NCBI RefSeq assembly: GCF_019649055.1
Contig: NW_026570500.1
Location: 31,619 to 95,618 of the forward strand
DNA: 64,000 nucleotides
Source of the DNA: Paramacrobiotus metropolitanus
Taxonomy: Eukaryota > Tardigrada > Eutardigrada > Parachela > Macrobiotidae
Reading direction: 5' to 3'
In this document: in pieces, positions 1-10,929 of the stretch
Numbering within the stretch: the stretch's first letter is position 1
How the letters are laid out: the number at the start of each line of letters is the position of its first letter
Made by a program: the position numbers and the translations under genes
The notes under the pieces: generated by a model
The model's database searches: none
Seen by the model: only the letters and a program-made list of their open reading frames with translations
What the model was told of the DNA's origin: nothing

Positions 1-93
1 AGCTACTTTTTCTAACAATAGACTTTCTTCCGATATCTGTGGTAGATCCTGTTCTTCCATATCATCCCCGTCAGAAGCGTTATCCTCAGCCAT
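1..93 (-). CDS. N-terminal 31 codons of an acidic protein, cut by the window edge
   Basis: An ATG on the minus strand (91-93) opens a frame that stays open to base 1. The start has an A at -3 and reads MAEDNASDGDDMEEQDLPQ, followed by ISEESLLLEKVA. The segment is strongly acidic, with no signal peptide or membrane segment, which fits the disordered N-terminus of a cytosolic or nuclear protein. The rest of the gene lies left of the window, so the family cannot be identified. It is divergent from nothing visible: the next gene to the right is on the same strand and about 290 bp away. I infer a real start from the ATG context, acidic composition and lack of stops. A chance 31-codon frame cannot be excluded. 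Confidence 0.45.
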   Translation of the reverse strand, partial: MAEDNASDGDDMEEQDLPQISEESLLLEKVA

Positions 94-377
94 TTTATCG
101 TTCAAAACGCCTCAACAAAAAAAACCAGTTTACTAATTGTAGGCACCAACTTTACGCCAGCCACGACGAAATTATATACCACACAATTTTATTGGACCTC
201 ACTTTTTATAAGCAAGTTTGGGCACGCTTAAGTTAAAGCAACCAATAACCAAAAAAATGTACGTACAACTAGAACACAATTAAGCGACTTTGACCTTTCA
301 CCCGTATATCAATGACACATAATAATGAAAAGAAATAAAGAGAACTCAATGCAATGGTTATAGCTACTCGATCGCTG

Positions 378-770
378 TTACAGATTGTAATGCTTACGAA
401 TGTAAACGCAATACGTCTGTTTCTCTGAAATGTACCAACATTTATAGCAGTCGCAAACCGCCGCCCTGTCCATCGACAAGCTTTTCGCGACCATAATTAA
501 TCGATACAACTGATACCGGTGTTCGTTGAGGTAGCCAATGTCATGATTCTGAAACTCCGGCGCATTATGGATATCATCGTACAGGCTGAATCCTTGGTTG
601 GAGGTCACCTTCCGCATAATTCGTTCGATGGCTTTGTAGTTCATGCAATCCAAACGGCTAAGCCACCACTGACCAATGATATGCCAGACCATCCGGATCC
701 GGGGCATGAACGGGGTCTTTTTCATTGCAAAGTGTAGAATAGATATCAGCTCTTCTGCGACTTGTGCCAC
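378..770 (-). CDS. possible 3' exon of the F-box-like gene, or a separate small ORF
   Basis: An open frame of about 130 codons ends at a stop at 378. It has a Trp/Met/Arg-rich stretch (PRIRMVWHIIGQWWLSRLDC), then charged helical sequence and a Cys-containing tail (CDCYKCWYISEKQTYC). There is no in-frame ATG at the upstream edge, and the frame opens after TAG at about 780, where the AACTAG could act as a splice acceptor. This makes it plausible as a last exon of the gene at 859-2088, which lies on the same strand just upstream. I could not find a donor whose phase fits, so the link is unproven. No family recognised. Confidence 0.35.
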   Translation of the reverse strand: MAQVAEELISILHFAMKKTPFMPRIRMVWHIIGQWWLSRLDCMNYKAIERIMRKVTSNQGFSLYDDIHNAPEFQNHDIGYLNEHRYQLYRLIMVAKSLSMDRAAVCDCYKCWYISEKQTYCVYIRKHYNL

Positions 771-858
771 GTGATGCGGCTAGTTGGCTCCCCGGACAAA
801 ATGACCACTCATCAGCACATAACTAAGGACATACGGCTTCTATGTATACTCCCATAGC

Positions 859-2088
859 TCAATAAAAAACATAAAAAATAAATGCCGCTGACCTTTTCAA
901 CTCTTCTTTCTTTTCATCCTTCTTCCTATACCTTTTACGTCTTTGTTTTTTTTCCTCCTGGTCATCCTCCTCCTCCTCCTCCTCCGACGACGACGACGAC
1001 GACGACGAGGGTGGCGACGTTGAGGACCCCGACAACGACGACGACGTCCACCCCGGCTTCCGCAGCCATCCCAGGTTTTCCATCAGTGGCATATCAGGTG
1101 GTACCAGTCCTTCTCCTAGATGGTTGAATCCATACATAAATACCACCTCCAGCTCCAGGCTGTGAAGCCATTGGACAGTTTCCAGTACGGCTCGGACACT
1201 AATATATCCTCCAATTATGCGAATGCTGGTCAGCTGAGGCGCCAGCTTGTACAGTTCTTGCATCAGCGGGCAAAAATAGTCATGCATAAGACTCCCGAAA
1301 GTTTCTTCGGTTCCCGTTACCTTGAACACAATGGACTGTGTGGAGCTGTCCACTACACAGAAAAGCTTCCGAGCAAAATGCTTATTTTCACAGTAAAGGT
1401 AGTTACAGTTCTTGCGGATTCCGACACCGCCATACGGATCAACATCGCGTGGAGTAAAGGTCACAACTGCAGACTTTCTTCTCTTTGCGATCTCTTTTGT
1501 AGTAAACTCATTGAAGTACCGATTAACACTGCAAGCAAAAGCAGACGCGTTTAAAAACCACAGCTAATACGTAATCAAATTTTACATTTTCAGGTTATCG
1601 AAACATTTTGTTCACCTTTGCATATTGTGCAATTCAATCGGAGTCACGTATTCCAGGATTTCTTCGAAAAGGCCTGGCTGACAAAAAACTTGCAGCTCCA
1701 GGCCGGCATCATTCCGACGGAAGCTACGGGTCAGCGGAAACTCCAGAGGCGGCTTCTTATACACACTGTTAACCATAGCAACTGTCTGTTTGGCGGTAAA
1801 CAGTTTCTTGACAGCGGTCCAAACCATCGCCCCAATGTCTCCATCCTCCCCGGCAGAGTTACCACGTTTCACTGGCGGTAACGCAAACCATTCTAGTAGG
1901 CTATCCAGCTGGTGTTCGAAACAGTGCGGGAGGTCGTCGGGGATCTTTGGCACATCCGTATCTCTCCAAACCTCCTTTCGAACAGGCCGGCATGCAGGGC
2001 ATGGTGGTGGATCCGGAGATGGCGAAGCGTGGACACGTAGCCACTTGCCTGAAGCGGCCGAAGCTTCCGTTTGGGCTTGTCGTTTCAT
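859..2088 (-). CDS. F-box-like protein, two exons visible
   Basis: Exon 1 runs 2088-1616 from a true ATG. A GT donor lies at 1615 and a TTGCAG acceptor ends at 1529, so exon 2 starts at 1528 (87-nt intron, phase 2). Across the junction, LFEEILEYVTPIELHNMQ is followed by SVNRYFNEF, which fits the F-box pattern of an LP/EIL helix, a P-x-E-L turn and a V-N/S-R end. F-box proteins link substrates to SCF ubiquitin ligases through Skp1. The N-terminal 130 residues are unfamiliar and carry a CPAC motif. After the F-box come about 120 residues of alternating helices and strands. Exon 2 then runs into Ser- and Glu-codon microsatellites (about 960-1020) and a Lys/Arg-rich tail that may be intron or UTR read-through. 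The assignment rests on motif fit only. Confidence 0.6.
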
Positions 2089-2575
2089 GTTAAAAATGCA
2101 AATACGAATTTAATGCAAATAAAAATTTTCGTGTCTGTTGACTGCTATTTATTCGTACACCATGTCAGTAGCTCAGTCTTTTACTTTTACCGATTGGCAC
2201 GATAGCTCGTGTTTTTTTTTCTGCTTTTTTAGTTGGTTCCTGTGCCACTTATTCAGCTTAGACTGTACATCTACGGATCTATTAACCTATGACTTTGCTT
2301 CTTATATAATTGATCGTACATACAAGTAGCTCAAAGATCATGCATACCTAAATATTCAGTACACTTGGAAATTTGTACATGTAGCTTACTTTTCACCTTA
2401 TACTGATTGGCTTGATATGGTATTGATTGTTAATTTTTTTCATTATAATTATGCAGATATCTTGATTAAACGAACTAGAATTACTTGGCATAAACGTTGG
2501 TACATTAGTTTAAAGTTTGTTATTTTTTTCAAACATTTTATACGAAAACATTACTTATCATTAAACTAATCGCTA
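2089..2575. other. intergenic spacer without recognised features
   Basis: AT-rich sequence between two minus-strand genes. It should contain the promoter and 5' UTR of the F-box-like gene and the 3' flank of the coiled-coil gene. I see no clear TATA box, polyadenylation cluster or repeat that could be assigned with confidence. Confidence 0.5.
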
Positions 2576-3577
2576 TTACTCAGAATCCAAGTCCTCTAGT
2601 GCTGACACATATTCAGCGTTCAAGTCATCTATGAACACCACCGCCTCGTACTTTGCCTCCTGGAACTTCTTCACGTCCTTGGCATCAAACCCGTTTACGT
2701 AGCAAATCCACCATCGCTTGGATGCAGGTACGTTTTGGAACTTCGTCATCAGCTAGCAGGTTTTCGCGTACACAAGTGTCGAATGCTGATTTCAGGTCCG
2801 CCGCCATGGAAGCCAGCTCCTTGAACCCATTCTGAACTGGAGCCTGGCACAGGCTCTTAATCAAAATATCCCGAAATCCTTTTTCATGGTTCATCACCAA
2901 CTAAAGAAGAAACAAAACAGAAACAATACATCATAACCGTACATCCATTCACAAACCATAAAGAGCTTACGTCTTCGAATTCGTTATCTGTATAGTCAAA
3001 AGGTTCAGGATACGCTGTTGAGCCATCCTTCCTTTTCTTGGCTTTTGCTTTACCTTCGTTGACCTTTCGTTTTTTGGTCAACGGGTCTGGCTTGCGATAT
3101 TCTTCCCGGCAAAACAATTTCGGATGGGCAGTACGCTTACGGAGAACGGCCACAACTTCGTCTCTGTTGTACTGAGCCCCCTCGGTTTCAGCCAATGCTT
3201 TTGCTAACTCCTTACGCATACTGCTGAGCTCGTGCTGGATTTTTCTCACTGAAGCGCTCAACGCATCCACACAAAGAATCGCATTTCGCTGTATGCTGGC
3301 CGCAGAATCCTCAACATCTCGGGTGCTGTTCAATACTGCACGCTGCAAATAAAAAAAACACACCTGATTAGCAGTAATAATAATGGTCAACTCTTATTCT
3401 TCTTTCCTTCTTCTTTTTTAAAAAAAATTCCTTGCAAATCCTTACCGCATTTCCATAGAACTGATTACGTTCATCAGCACTCCCGGATGCGGCAGTCGCC
3501 AGAAGCTTATGCGCCGCCTCAGGGGCGCTCGTACACGGGGCTGCCGTCATTAGCTTGCGCCATTCCTTTTTCAAACC
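2576..3577 (-). CDS. nuclear coiled-coil protein, three exons, 5' end missing, one frameshift
   Basis: Exons read on the minus strand are 3577-3446, 3342-2971 and 2900-2576, separated by GT-AG introns of 103 and 70 nt, all phase 0. Exon 1 begins at a TTTGTAG acceptor, so at least one upstream exon is missing. It encodes an Ala-rich helix with CTSAPEAAHK. Exon 2 is a coiled coil (residues such as VRKIQHELSSMRKELAKALA) followed by a basic cluster containing PLTKKRKVNE and KAKAKKRKDG, a strong nuclear-localisation pattern. Exon 3 is helical. Near 2700 the frame runs into TGA, while the next frame continues with AKDVKKFQEAKYEAVVFIDD and an acidic end at TAA 2576-2578, so one indel is needed. The upstream repeat array (3706-4345) probably lies in an intron or the 5' flank. 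The family is not recognised. Confidence 0.65.
2901..2970 (-). other. 70-nt spliceosomal intron of the coiled-coil gene
   Basis: Starts GTAAGC after a GAC codon and ends in a pyrimidine run with TTCTTTAG. The reading frame is preserved across the junction. The length is typical of compact invertebrate genes and is one of the best indicators that this is animal nuclear DNA. Confidence 0.75.
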
Positions 3578-3705
3578 CTACAAACGTGAAAAACACAAAT
3601 AATTAACCGGACCTTCAAGGATAAAAAACTGTTATCGGTTCCAGAATAATAATATTGTTTTCACCCATATAAGAATACTCAAATTTTAGGTTAAAATACA
3701 ATTAA

Positions 3706-4345
3706 TAAGTTTTTTTTCGTTTTAAAATAAGTGTATAAAAACTTTTTCGCATTAAATAAAGTTTAAAAAGTTTTTCAGCCTTAAACTTGACGATAAAAGT
3801 TTTTCAGTTGATATAAGGCGCAAAAAGTTTTTTCGGGTAAATAACGCTGATAAGTTTTCACACTAAAATAAGAATACAAAAATTTTTGAGCTTACATTAC
3901 GGTTGAAAAGTTTTTCGTTTTAAAATAATGCTAAAAAGTTTTTCGCATTAAAATACGGCTAAAAAGTTTTCGAATTAAAATAAGCGTGCAAAGTTTTTCG
4001 CATTAAGTTAGGATCAAAAAGTTTTTAAGCTTAAAACTTGACGTGAAAAGTTTTTCAGTTTATATAAGGCGGAAAAAGTTTTTCGGTTAAAAATAAAGAT
4101 CATAAAATTTTTCGCATAAAAATAAGCGTACAAAGTTTTTTCGCATCAAATTTAGTGTAAAAAGTTTTTCGACTTTAAATTAGGCAAAAAAATTTTTCGG
4201 TGTACAATATGGAGGAAAAAGTTTTTTGGTTTAAAATAACGCTAAAAAAATTTTTCGCGTTAAAATAAGCATAAAAGGTTTTTTGCATTAAATTATGTGT
4301 AAAAAGTTTTTAGGCTTAAAATTGGATGAAAATAGTTTTTTCAGA
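3706..4345. repeat. degenerate tandem array, about 23 copies of a 28-nt unit
   Basis: A core close to AAAAAGTTTTTCGC recurs every 27 to 30 nt, followed by an ATTAAAATAAG-like spacer. Clear cores lie near 3933, 3961, 3989, 4015, 4043, 4072, 4102, 4132, 4159, 4186, 4214, 4243, 4273, 4301 and 4329. Each core is itself a short palindrome (AAAAAG/CTTTTT type), and copies differ by several substitutions, so the array is old. It sits just upstream of the first visible exon of the coiled-coil gene. Confidence 0.85.
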
Positions 4346-6814
4346 ATAAAATAAGTCAGCAAAACTGTTGTCGTATTTAAAATACGATAACAAAATTCTT
4401 CAGGACAAAAAGTAGGTAAATCACTACAAAATCATTTCGGGTTGCTTTATCTTGTTCAGAGACATGGTCAGCTTGCGAGTAGTACGCCTTGCTCACCTAC
4501 AGAACGATCACACAAATATCTCGTTAGTCGTTACAGCAGCCAAACATGCGTACCAACTACCTACAACACGTACAACAGGTGGGATAGGTGACTGGGAATA
4601 CACAGTTCGGCCACTGGAAGTAGTTTGGGATGATTCCTGTTACCGGAAATGACGCGGTCAGCTGTAGCCTACATTGCATGTACATAGCGATAATACACAG
4701 GCAACGACACTTTACAAAGACATACACAATATTACAGCCAAGTATACGTGGTTACTACTTACGTGTACCAAAGGATGAGGTTCGCACACCAGGTTCAGCT
4801 CCTCTTGTAAAGCCAGTAAAGAACAGGAATTAGTTCAGGTCGCTATGTACCGATGCTCGTGATATTATAATGCGAGAACATGCGTGGGTCGCCACGCGTG
4901 TTGTGCTGCTGTATGCAGTGGCACCGCATGGCCAGACATACATGTTCATGCATGCCACGCGGTGAGGGATCAAAGTCCCTTTTCCGCGTGCTGGCTGGTG
5001 GCTGGGTAAATGAGCGTGGCAGTGCACGCTGCAGCTAGTCGTTTTTCATTACCACAAAGAGTCGTACAAGAACACAATATTATTTATCAAGGCAACACCG
5101 TTGTCATGAAAGGATTATCCTTGTAGGAGAGTGGAGGAGCAATTTACTGTATGCTTACTTTATATAGAACTTATGCGCAAATGTGTCCATAATGTGCTGT
5201 TACATCCGCGGATATCATGCACCACATACCAGGTACTGTACAAAATTGTTCAAATTTTCTTCTTTATTGTTTTAACATATGGTAGACGACTCTTATATTT
5301 TTTCTTAATTTTTGCGGAATTTTCGGATAGCATTCCCAATTTTTCAGGAATTTTTTGGATTTTTTTTGTATCGGGACGTCATCCCGGGACGCTCTTATCA
5401 GCGTCCCACATCTAAATGCCGGTCGAGCCTAGTGTATTACTACTGTATTAGATAATGTGTAATGCGTTTGCATATCTTCTAAGTTTTATAATTACTTCTA
5501 TTATCCCTCGAGTTTTTATTTATCTTACTTGCGTTGTAACATCCACCAATATTTTATGCTGACACCATTTTAAAAACATTCTTCAGAGCATTCCGAATAT
5601 GAAATACCGATTAGCGAATACGCACCGAATCCAACTGTGGAAAAAAATTCTAGCTGGGTAGTTGGCAGATTCCAAGGGTACCGCCCGTACCTGATAGTAT
5701 GCCTAAGTACCGCAAGTCCGTCATTCCGGACAAATATTTAGATCGTGTGGAAGCTCTCGTCAAGGTTACAGGAATGATAACTATGGCGGCATGACACTAT
5801 GACACTCAGAGGCAGCCGCCCTTTTATAGCGGCAGGCCGGCATGCACATACAGATAGGAATGGTCCCGCTGACGTCGATGAACGTCATATTAAAACAATT
5901 TTTGGTACGTGATTTTTTTTGATACACGATCAATATCGATCTACGTTTCCTTTGAAAGGGTACCGGGGAACTATATAATATATGAACAAGCGGAACGACG
6001 AAAAATGGAGTTGTATGGAAAAATTTTTTATGATTGTGTTTCTCGGGCGAACTGCGGCTATTCTGTTGTTGGATATCCGATATAGGCAAATTGGAGGATA
6101 TTCTGAGTTCATTGAATCATAATGGGGAACTCTTTTCCGTCGTATCTGTTCTTTCTGGAGTTTTACACTGAACACAGCCAACGAGCGCCCCGAAAACGAT
6201 CCCGCGAATCCGTCGGAGATGATAAAATCTCCTCCTCTACTGCGGTTAAATATGCCTGGAAAGGCACGCGGTACAGCCTGGTGTAACGTATGTTTCTTTG
6301 CTCACAGTCGAATATGTGTCGCACACGGAATAACACTTCTCCACGGAAAAAAGTATCCCATCGGCGGGCGGCCGAACTCGATGCGAAACAGATGCAGGAG
6401 AGCTTCACACAATCTCACTAACAAAACCTCTACTGACATAATAATGGTGAAACATACAGGTTTCGGCATGTTATCTGATTCCTTTTCCGGATAGTTTCTT
6501 TATAATTATTCGATAATTTAATTTTATGTACGGTCTGATTGCTGATTTAGGTTTCGCGACATTACACATTTTATGAATTGCAATGAGAAATATTGATCAT
6601 GAATGTTCTGAACCTTTCATACAGGTGAATTCTTTTTATTAAATTCAATCAGACCATAGCAATAAGGTGCAGATAGCCGTTGCCCGGTGTAGTCTAGTAT
6701 CTGCAGCCATTGACTGTAATGTTATCAATTCGTTGACCTTTGTTCTTTATGACTTTAAAAATAGACTGGTAATCCCGAGCTGTTTCTGGCGTAATATCGC
6801 TCGAAATCGCCTTA
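4346..6814. other. gene-poor stretch
   Basis: Short frames occur on both strands but none has family signatures or convincing splice sites. The only structured element noted is the double hairpin at 5373-5407. A minus-strand frame at about 6163-6408 (containing YTRLYRVPFQAYLTAVEEE) looks protein-like but could not be tied to any family. Confidence 0.5.
5373..5407. other. double hairpin
   Basis: Two adjacent inverted repeats: GGGA/TCCC with a 5-nt loop (5373-5385), then GGGACGC/GCGTCCC with an 8-nt loop (5386-5407). GC-rich stems in AT-rich surroundings. Function unknown. Confidence 0.55.
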
Positions 6815-7037
6815 TACTGTAGAGTAACCCTGCACTTGAAAGCTTTTTTTACAGCTTAGAGAGACGTACGCTGTACGAGCACATTCACCATTCACATATG
6901 CTGCCTGTGACTAGGCAGGCAGCACCTGTGAGTGCAGTGCAGTCGGCTCTGAGCCAGCTGAACGTTTGCCAGTACTACAGTGCAGTATTGCTTCTGTCGC
7001 ACGAAAAGGCTGTCAAGTGCAGGGTTACTCTACTGTA
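6815..7037. mobile_element. MITE-like element with 29-nt terminal inverted repeats
   Basis: The left arm (6815-6843) and right arm (7009-7037) are inverted copies of about 29 nt with two mismatches; the shared core begins GTAGAGTAACCCTGCAC. The 223-bp interior has no coding capacity but holds a smaller inverted repeat (CTGCCTG/CAGGCAG near 6900-6920). Size and long near-identical arms fit a non-autonomous DNA transposon. A target duplication beyond TA-rich flanks could not be decided, so the superfamily is open. Confidence 0.7.
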
Positions 7038-8451
7038 CTTGTTTTTTGACAAACGTTTGCTCAGACCTAAGTGAAGTGATACTACGGAGAAAACGTTTTC
7101 GACGATCAGTTGGGCCAGAAATTTCTAAGCGCACCAAGTTCAGTTCGTCAGTTTTAAACAGGTATTAGGTGTTCGCACAGATGGGAGTTTTGGTAATCAC
7201 TGGGCAACCTCTTGCCTTAGCCTAGGGTCCGCTTTCGGGATCAACGATGAACATAGCATGGTCTACAACAATGTGGGACACGAGCACGGATACCGCAACG
7301 ACACGATGATTTAAACCCGCCATCTTTTCCACCAATATCAGGCAAAAATCTGGAGGTGAACTAGTGGTAAATCAATAGTCCATGTTAACAATAAGCGGGG
7401 ATTGAGGTGTGTGTGTGGAGGTAGCTTAATGCTGACACAACTTGAGACAACAAACTCTTACCCTCATATATGACGCGATGCCTCGTTGCATGAATCGTTT
7501 CGGTTGGTGAATCCCCTCGCAGTCCTGTCGCTGACGGAGAATTAGCAGGTATACCCAGCGTTTGTGAACAGTTTTACAACAAATAATCAATCTGACGTCC
7601 ATGAAGTACAGATTTAGAATAAAACCTTTATTGATATTCGATATTAAAGCTAATAGCAAATTTGAATCGATGTACAGTATTACTAACTCGTCATATTCCT
7701 GGCTCCTCTCGAATCGTCGGCGATCGCTCAGCCATCGATTTACACTCGGGTTTTTGCCAAATTAATAAACACGATTGTAGTGTGGGAAAAAGAACGGCCA
7801 TCCCATCTGACAATCCATAACCTAACAAGCGTCGCAGGCTTTTAAGTAGCGGCATAAGTATTATCCTTTAAAAGCGTCAGTAAACAATATCGAAGAATGT
7901 GCATTCAAGTAAAATACCATAAAGGCTAATTACTTTAAATGCATGATTTAAATAACAGCTAAAAGCAGTATCGCATGACCGTATAAATAGAATTCCGAGT
8001 ACTTAGCAGATAATAATCGAGACGGTTTAAGGAGTAGTGGGTCCAAATCAAGGTAGCCCAAGTGTGGTGTTGAGAAAAATATAAAACAATACAACACGAT
8101 CCCCGTTCTCTGCTCCATTTGCTCCATTAGGGCCATTACTGCCGTGGTTATCAGCTCCACGGCGCGCTCCGCGCATTCATCGACCGCGTCGCTCGCCACG
8201 TCCATACAAAGCAAGCTCCAACATACCATACAACGAACGGCCACCCATTGTAATGACTACAGTTACCATGGATGAGCACTATACTGATCCAGATTACAGG
8301 TCACAAAATTCGAGTTATGCAGCAAACTTGAAAAAAGTTTCAATAGTGCAGATACAGCACTAATTCAAATGCGCTCTTTCGCATTTACTTTTTATATTGT
8401 CTCAACTCGTACAGTGCTACTCGTACACTTTTCTCCTGGACTAACGGCGGT
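7038..8451. other. gene-poor stretch
   Basis: No gene supported. A GC-richer island at about 8100-8260 on the minus strand encodes a helical Met/Glu-rich stretch (VMALMEQMEQRTG) but lacks supporting features. Confidence 0.45.
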
Positions 8452-8552
8452 TGGCTACTGCCCCGAAACGCTACATATATCAGCGGGAAAGCCAGCCGCT
8501 ACTGCAGTTGCAGCGGGTGGCTACTGCCGGGAAACACTTCATGTATCGCCGG
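8452..8552. repeat. direct repeat, two 35-36-nt copies
   Basis: 8452-8487 and 8518-8552 both begin TGGCTACTGCC and end in CGGG/CCGG. They differ at about a quarter of positions and are 66 nt apart, so this is an old local duplication. Confidence 0.6.
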
Positions 8553-9607
8553 AATGAATGAGAGAAAGAGCTATTCCTTGTACCTTTTTTTTCTCACAAA
8601 TCTGTGTTATTTCATGTGCTGGATTCAATTTTTTGAGATAATTTTTTAGAATATCTGATTATCTCCTGACCATAACTGGGAGGCCTAGGTCCGTGATTTT
8701 CAGGATTGTGTTGCATCTTTTAACGCCGAGTTTGACATCCTTGATCAAATTAAGCGTGATGCTGGCGTCGTGCCTGAAGTACGGGAAAGATTCGTGGATC
8801 TTGATACGCGGAAAGAGCAGAACCTGCCGCTTTAAGAGGCCATCTCCCCGGGGCCGTCCGACACGGACCCTGAGCCCGGCATGTGTCGAAAGGAAGAAAG
8901 AAATTATATGGGGATCCGCTGTCTAGTCGTTTACAACAAATGTGGTAACTTTTAAGTCTATACGTTTTGGCTTTCGACGGAACAACGTGTTGTTTTCGTC
9001 ATGTTCGGAATGCATGGAACAAATATGCAGTCATCGTATGAGACATTGGATCGTAATCGTTGGGGCGGCGACCGGCCTCGCTGTTGGACAAGGACTGGTC
9101 GTGGTTGGAATAGCCTGTTTTAAAAAAGGTTTTTGTTGAAACCTTTGGCTTTTAGTATCTCAGCAAGTTGCACGTACCAATACATTTTTGTTTTTAAATT
9201 TGGTTTTTTTATGGTTTTTTACGATGTTGAAGTACTAACACCTGAACCTGCAGCAAATATGCAGCCTATTTTCAATGCGTTTCCTTGCAGTGTCTCGCAG
9301 AAATGTGCGCTGCAACGTCAGCCCATTCTTTGATCCATGATAGGTAAATACCTGGATGACTCATATGCTTTTCGAATTTTGGCTACAAAATGAATAACTG
9401 TTTTTTTCGGGTGGGCAATATATGCTATGAAATTAGTGCTATAAAATACCTGACCCGATTTTCTTTTTCGAAGCAAAACGACTAAATGCTTGCATTTTTG
9501 CATTTATCCGTTACTGCGTCAACGCCTGCTTACCTGCTCGCAAAAACCGAAATCAATAAAATCAGTTCGGTCTTCTCTTTTAGCTCTGTATAATTCCGTA
9601 TAATTTG
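8553..9607. other. no feature seen
   Basis: Unremarkable sequence with only short frames on either strand. Confidence 0.45.
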
Positions 9608-10110
9608 GCGGTATGACTAGTATCCGACCATGCCAAAAAAACGCGAAAAGTCCTTTTCGTCATTTACAGGATCAAATTCCTTGATATCTTTGATTTTATC
9701 CGGATCTATGAATACACCGTGCTGATCCACACTGTGCAAAAAAGGCAACGGAATACACAAAAAATTCTGTGTTCTCTGGAAAAAGTTTTGCACCCACGTT
9801 CTTGCAAACGTAAGAGCAATTCTTCCAAATCTGGTATACTCGTATGATCTTTTAGAGTTTTACTAAAGACGGTGATTTCGTCAATAAGGTCCAAGCGATT
9901 TCGCCATTTCATGCCTGCCAACGTCCGATCCATCGCCATTTGGAAGGCGGAGGGAGCATCTTTCAAGCCGAACGGAAGGACACGATACTGGAAAGTGACC
10001 TCTTCACCCGCTATCGCATTAAGTACTTGTTTGTGACACCTTTTTTCCGGAATCATCTGCACCGTTTCGATGGTTTTGAAAATTTGGATGTATTCGTGTC
10101 GTGCGTGAAA
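9608..10110 (-). pseudogene. decayed Ty3/gypsy reverse transcriptase fragment
   Basis: The minus strand encodes FQYRVLPFGLKDAPSAFQ, the conserved RT fingers/palm block, followed by a worn catalytic block (LIDEITVFSKT where the family has a YxDD). Towards 9610 it reads VFIDPDKIKDIKEF and FFGMVGYY, matching the segment after the catalytic motif that leads to the RNase H tether. Frames are broken between these blocks, the catalytic aspartates are altered, and no LTR, protease or integrase is adjacent. This is a relic with no expected activity. Confidence 0.8.
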
Positions 10111-10589
10111 GCAAAACAACTCTCCATGTGGCGGGGAAAAAATTGGAACCCAGGTGACGGGAGTCCAGTGTCGTGTAGGGAAAGTTAGCGTAATGGTGGC
10201 GTGCTCATTATGCGACATTCTGTATCATTGGTATAGCGGCAACGGCTCATGAATATGCCAAAGCATATAAAGCATCAGCCGCTCTGAAGTACTGTGCCAA
10301 ACTTTGCGGGAATGAAAAGGAAATGTTGTTTAAAAATATAAAACGCTGATATGAATGAATGGCTGATGCTAAGGCAGATTTTAAACAGATTTCGAAAACA
10401 ATGAAGCTCACTTCTTGGTACAGTATTTTCGTTATTTATTATTTTTCTACATCTGCTTACCCAAGGGTGCGGACTTGGGTAAGAACAGGACTGTGAAAAA
10501 GCTGCGTGCATAATATAGTGGATGAAGCTGATCGCAAAACTACAGATCGCATGAAGAAATTTCACGGTGGGAATCGTCATGCGTACTTC

Positions 10590-10863
10590 GGTCGGGCAGT
10601 CTTACACCGGATACGCGAGAAAGTACATCTGCATTCTGCGGATGGTTATTAGACTATGAGAACGAGAAGCAGTTCCTGGAACAGGGCATTCGCCCTAACG
10701 ATGAAGGCGATTTTGACGAGTCTAGTATCGTCGTGGTACCGGATCCCAAAGTTTTGATTGATTACGTGAAAGAGATTACACTTGATTTGGTTGTGAGCGA
10801 TGTCGTGCGCGACTACTTAACTAAGTTGATGAAAAAACCAAGGTATTTTTGCGCGTCCAATTA
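10590..10863 (+). pseudogene. possible coding remnant, unidentified
   Basis: An open frame of about 85 codons ends at TAA 10861-10863. It reads through acidic, codon-like sequence such as FLEQGIRPNDEGDFDESS and VLIDYVKEITLDLVVSD. There is no ATG upstream in frame; a CAG at about 10595 could be a splice acceptor. No family recognised. It lies just left of the perfect palindrome at 10885-10929. Confidence 0.22.
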
Positions 10864-10884
10864 AAGAATTTCACAAAGGAATCT

Positions 10885-10929
10885 ACCCATTGCGAGAAAA
10901 TTGTTAGTAACAATTTTCTCGCAATGGGT
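10885..10929. repeat. perfect 45-nt palindrome
   Basis: Two 22-nt arms are exact reverse complements around a single central G. The left arm starts ACCCATTGCGAG and the right arm ends CTCGCAATGGGT. A transcript could form a 22-bp stem with essentially no loop. There is no T-run or similar neighbour that would suggest a terminator. Confidence 0.9.

Noticed and set aside
39-236. 65-codon plus-strand frame at the left edge
   Set aside because: It is antisense to the ATG-started acidic reading frame and its own composition is not protein-like.
882-1127. Pro/Thr-rich plus-strand frame
   Set aside because: Created by reading the CCT and GAC microsatellites of the minus-strand gene in antisense.
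3706-4345. Bacterial-type terminators (A-run, hairpin, T-run)
   Set aside because: The AAAAAG/CTTTTT cores are part of a tandem repeat in eukaryotic DNA.
7948-8244. 98-codon minus-strand frame in a GC-rich island
   Set aside because: Some helical, codon-like text but no motif, start context or splice support; not enough to call a gene.
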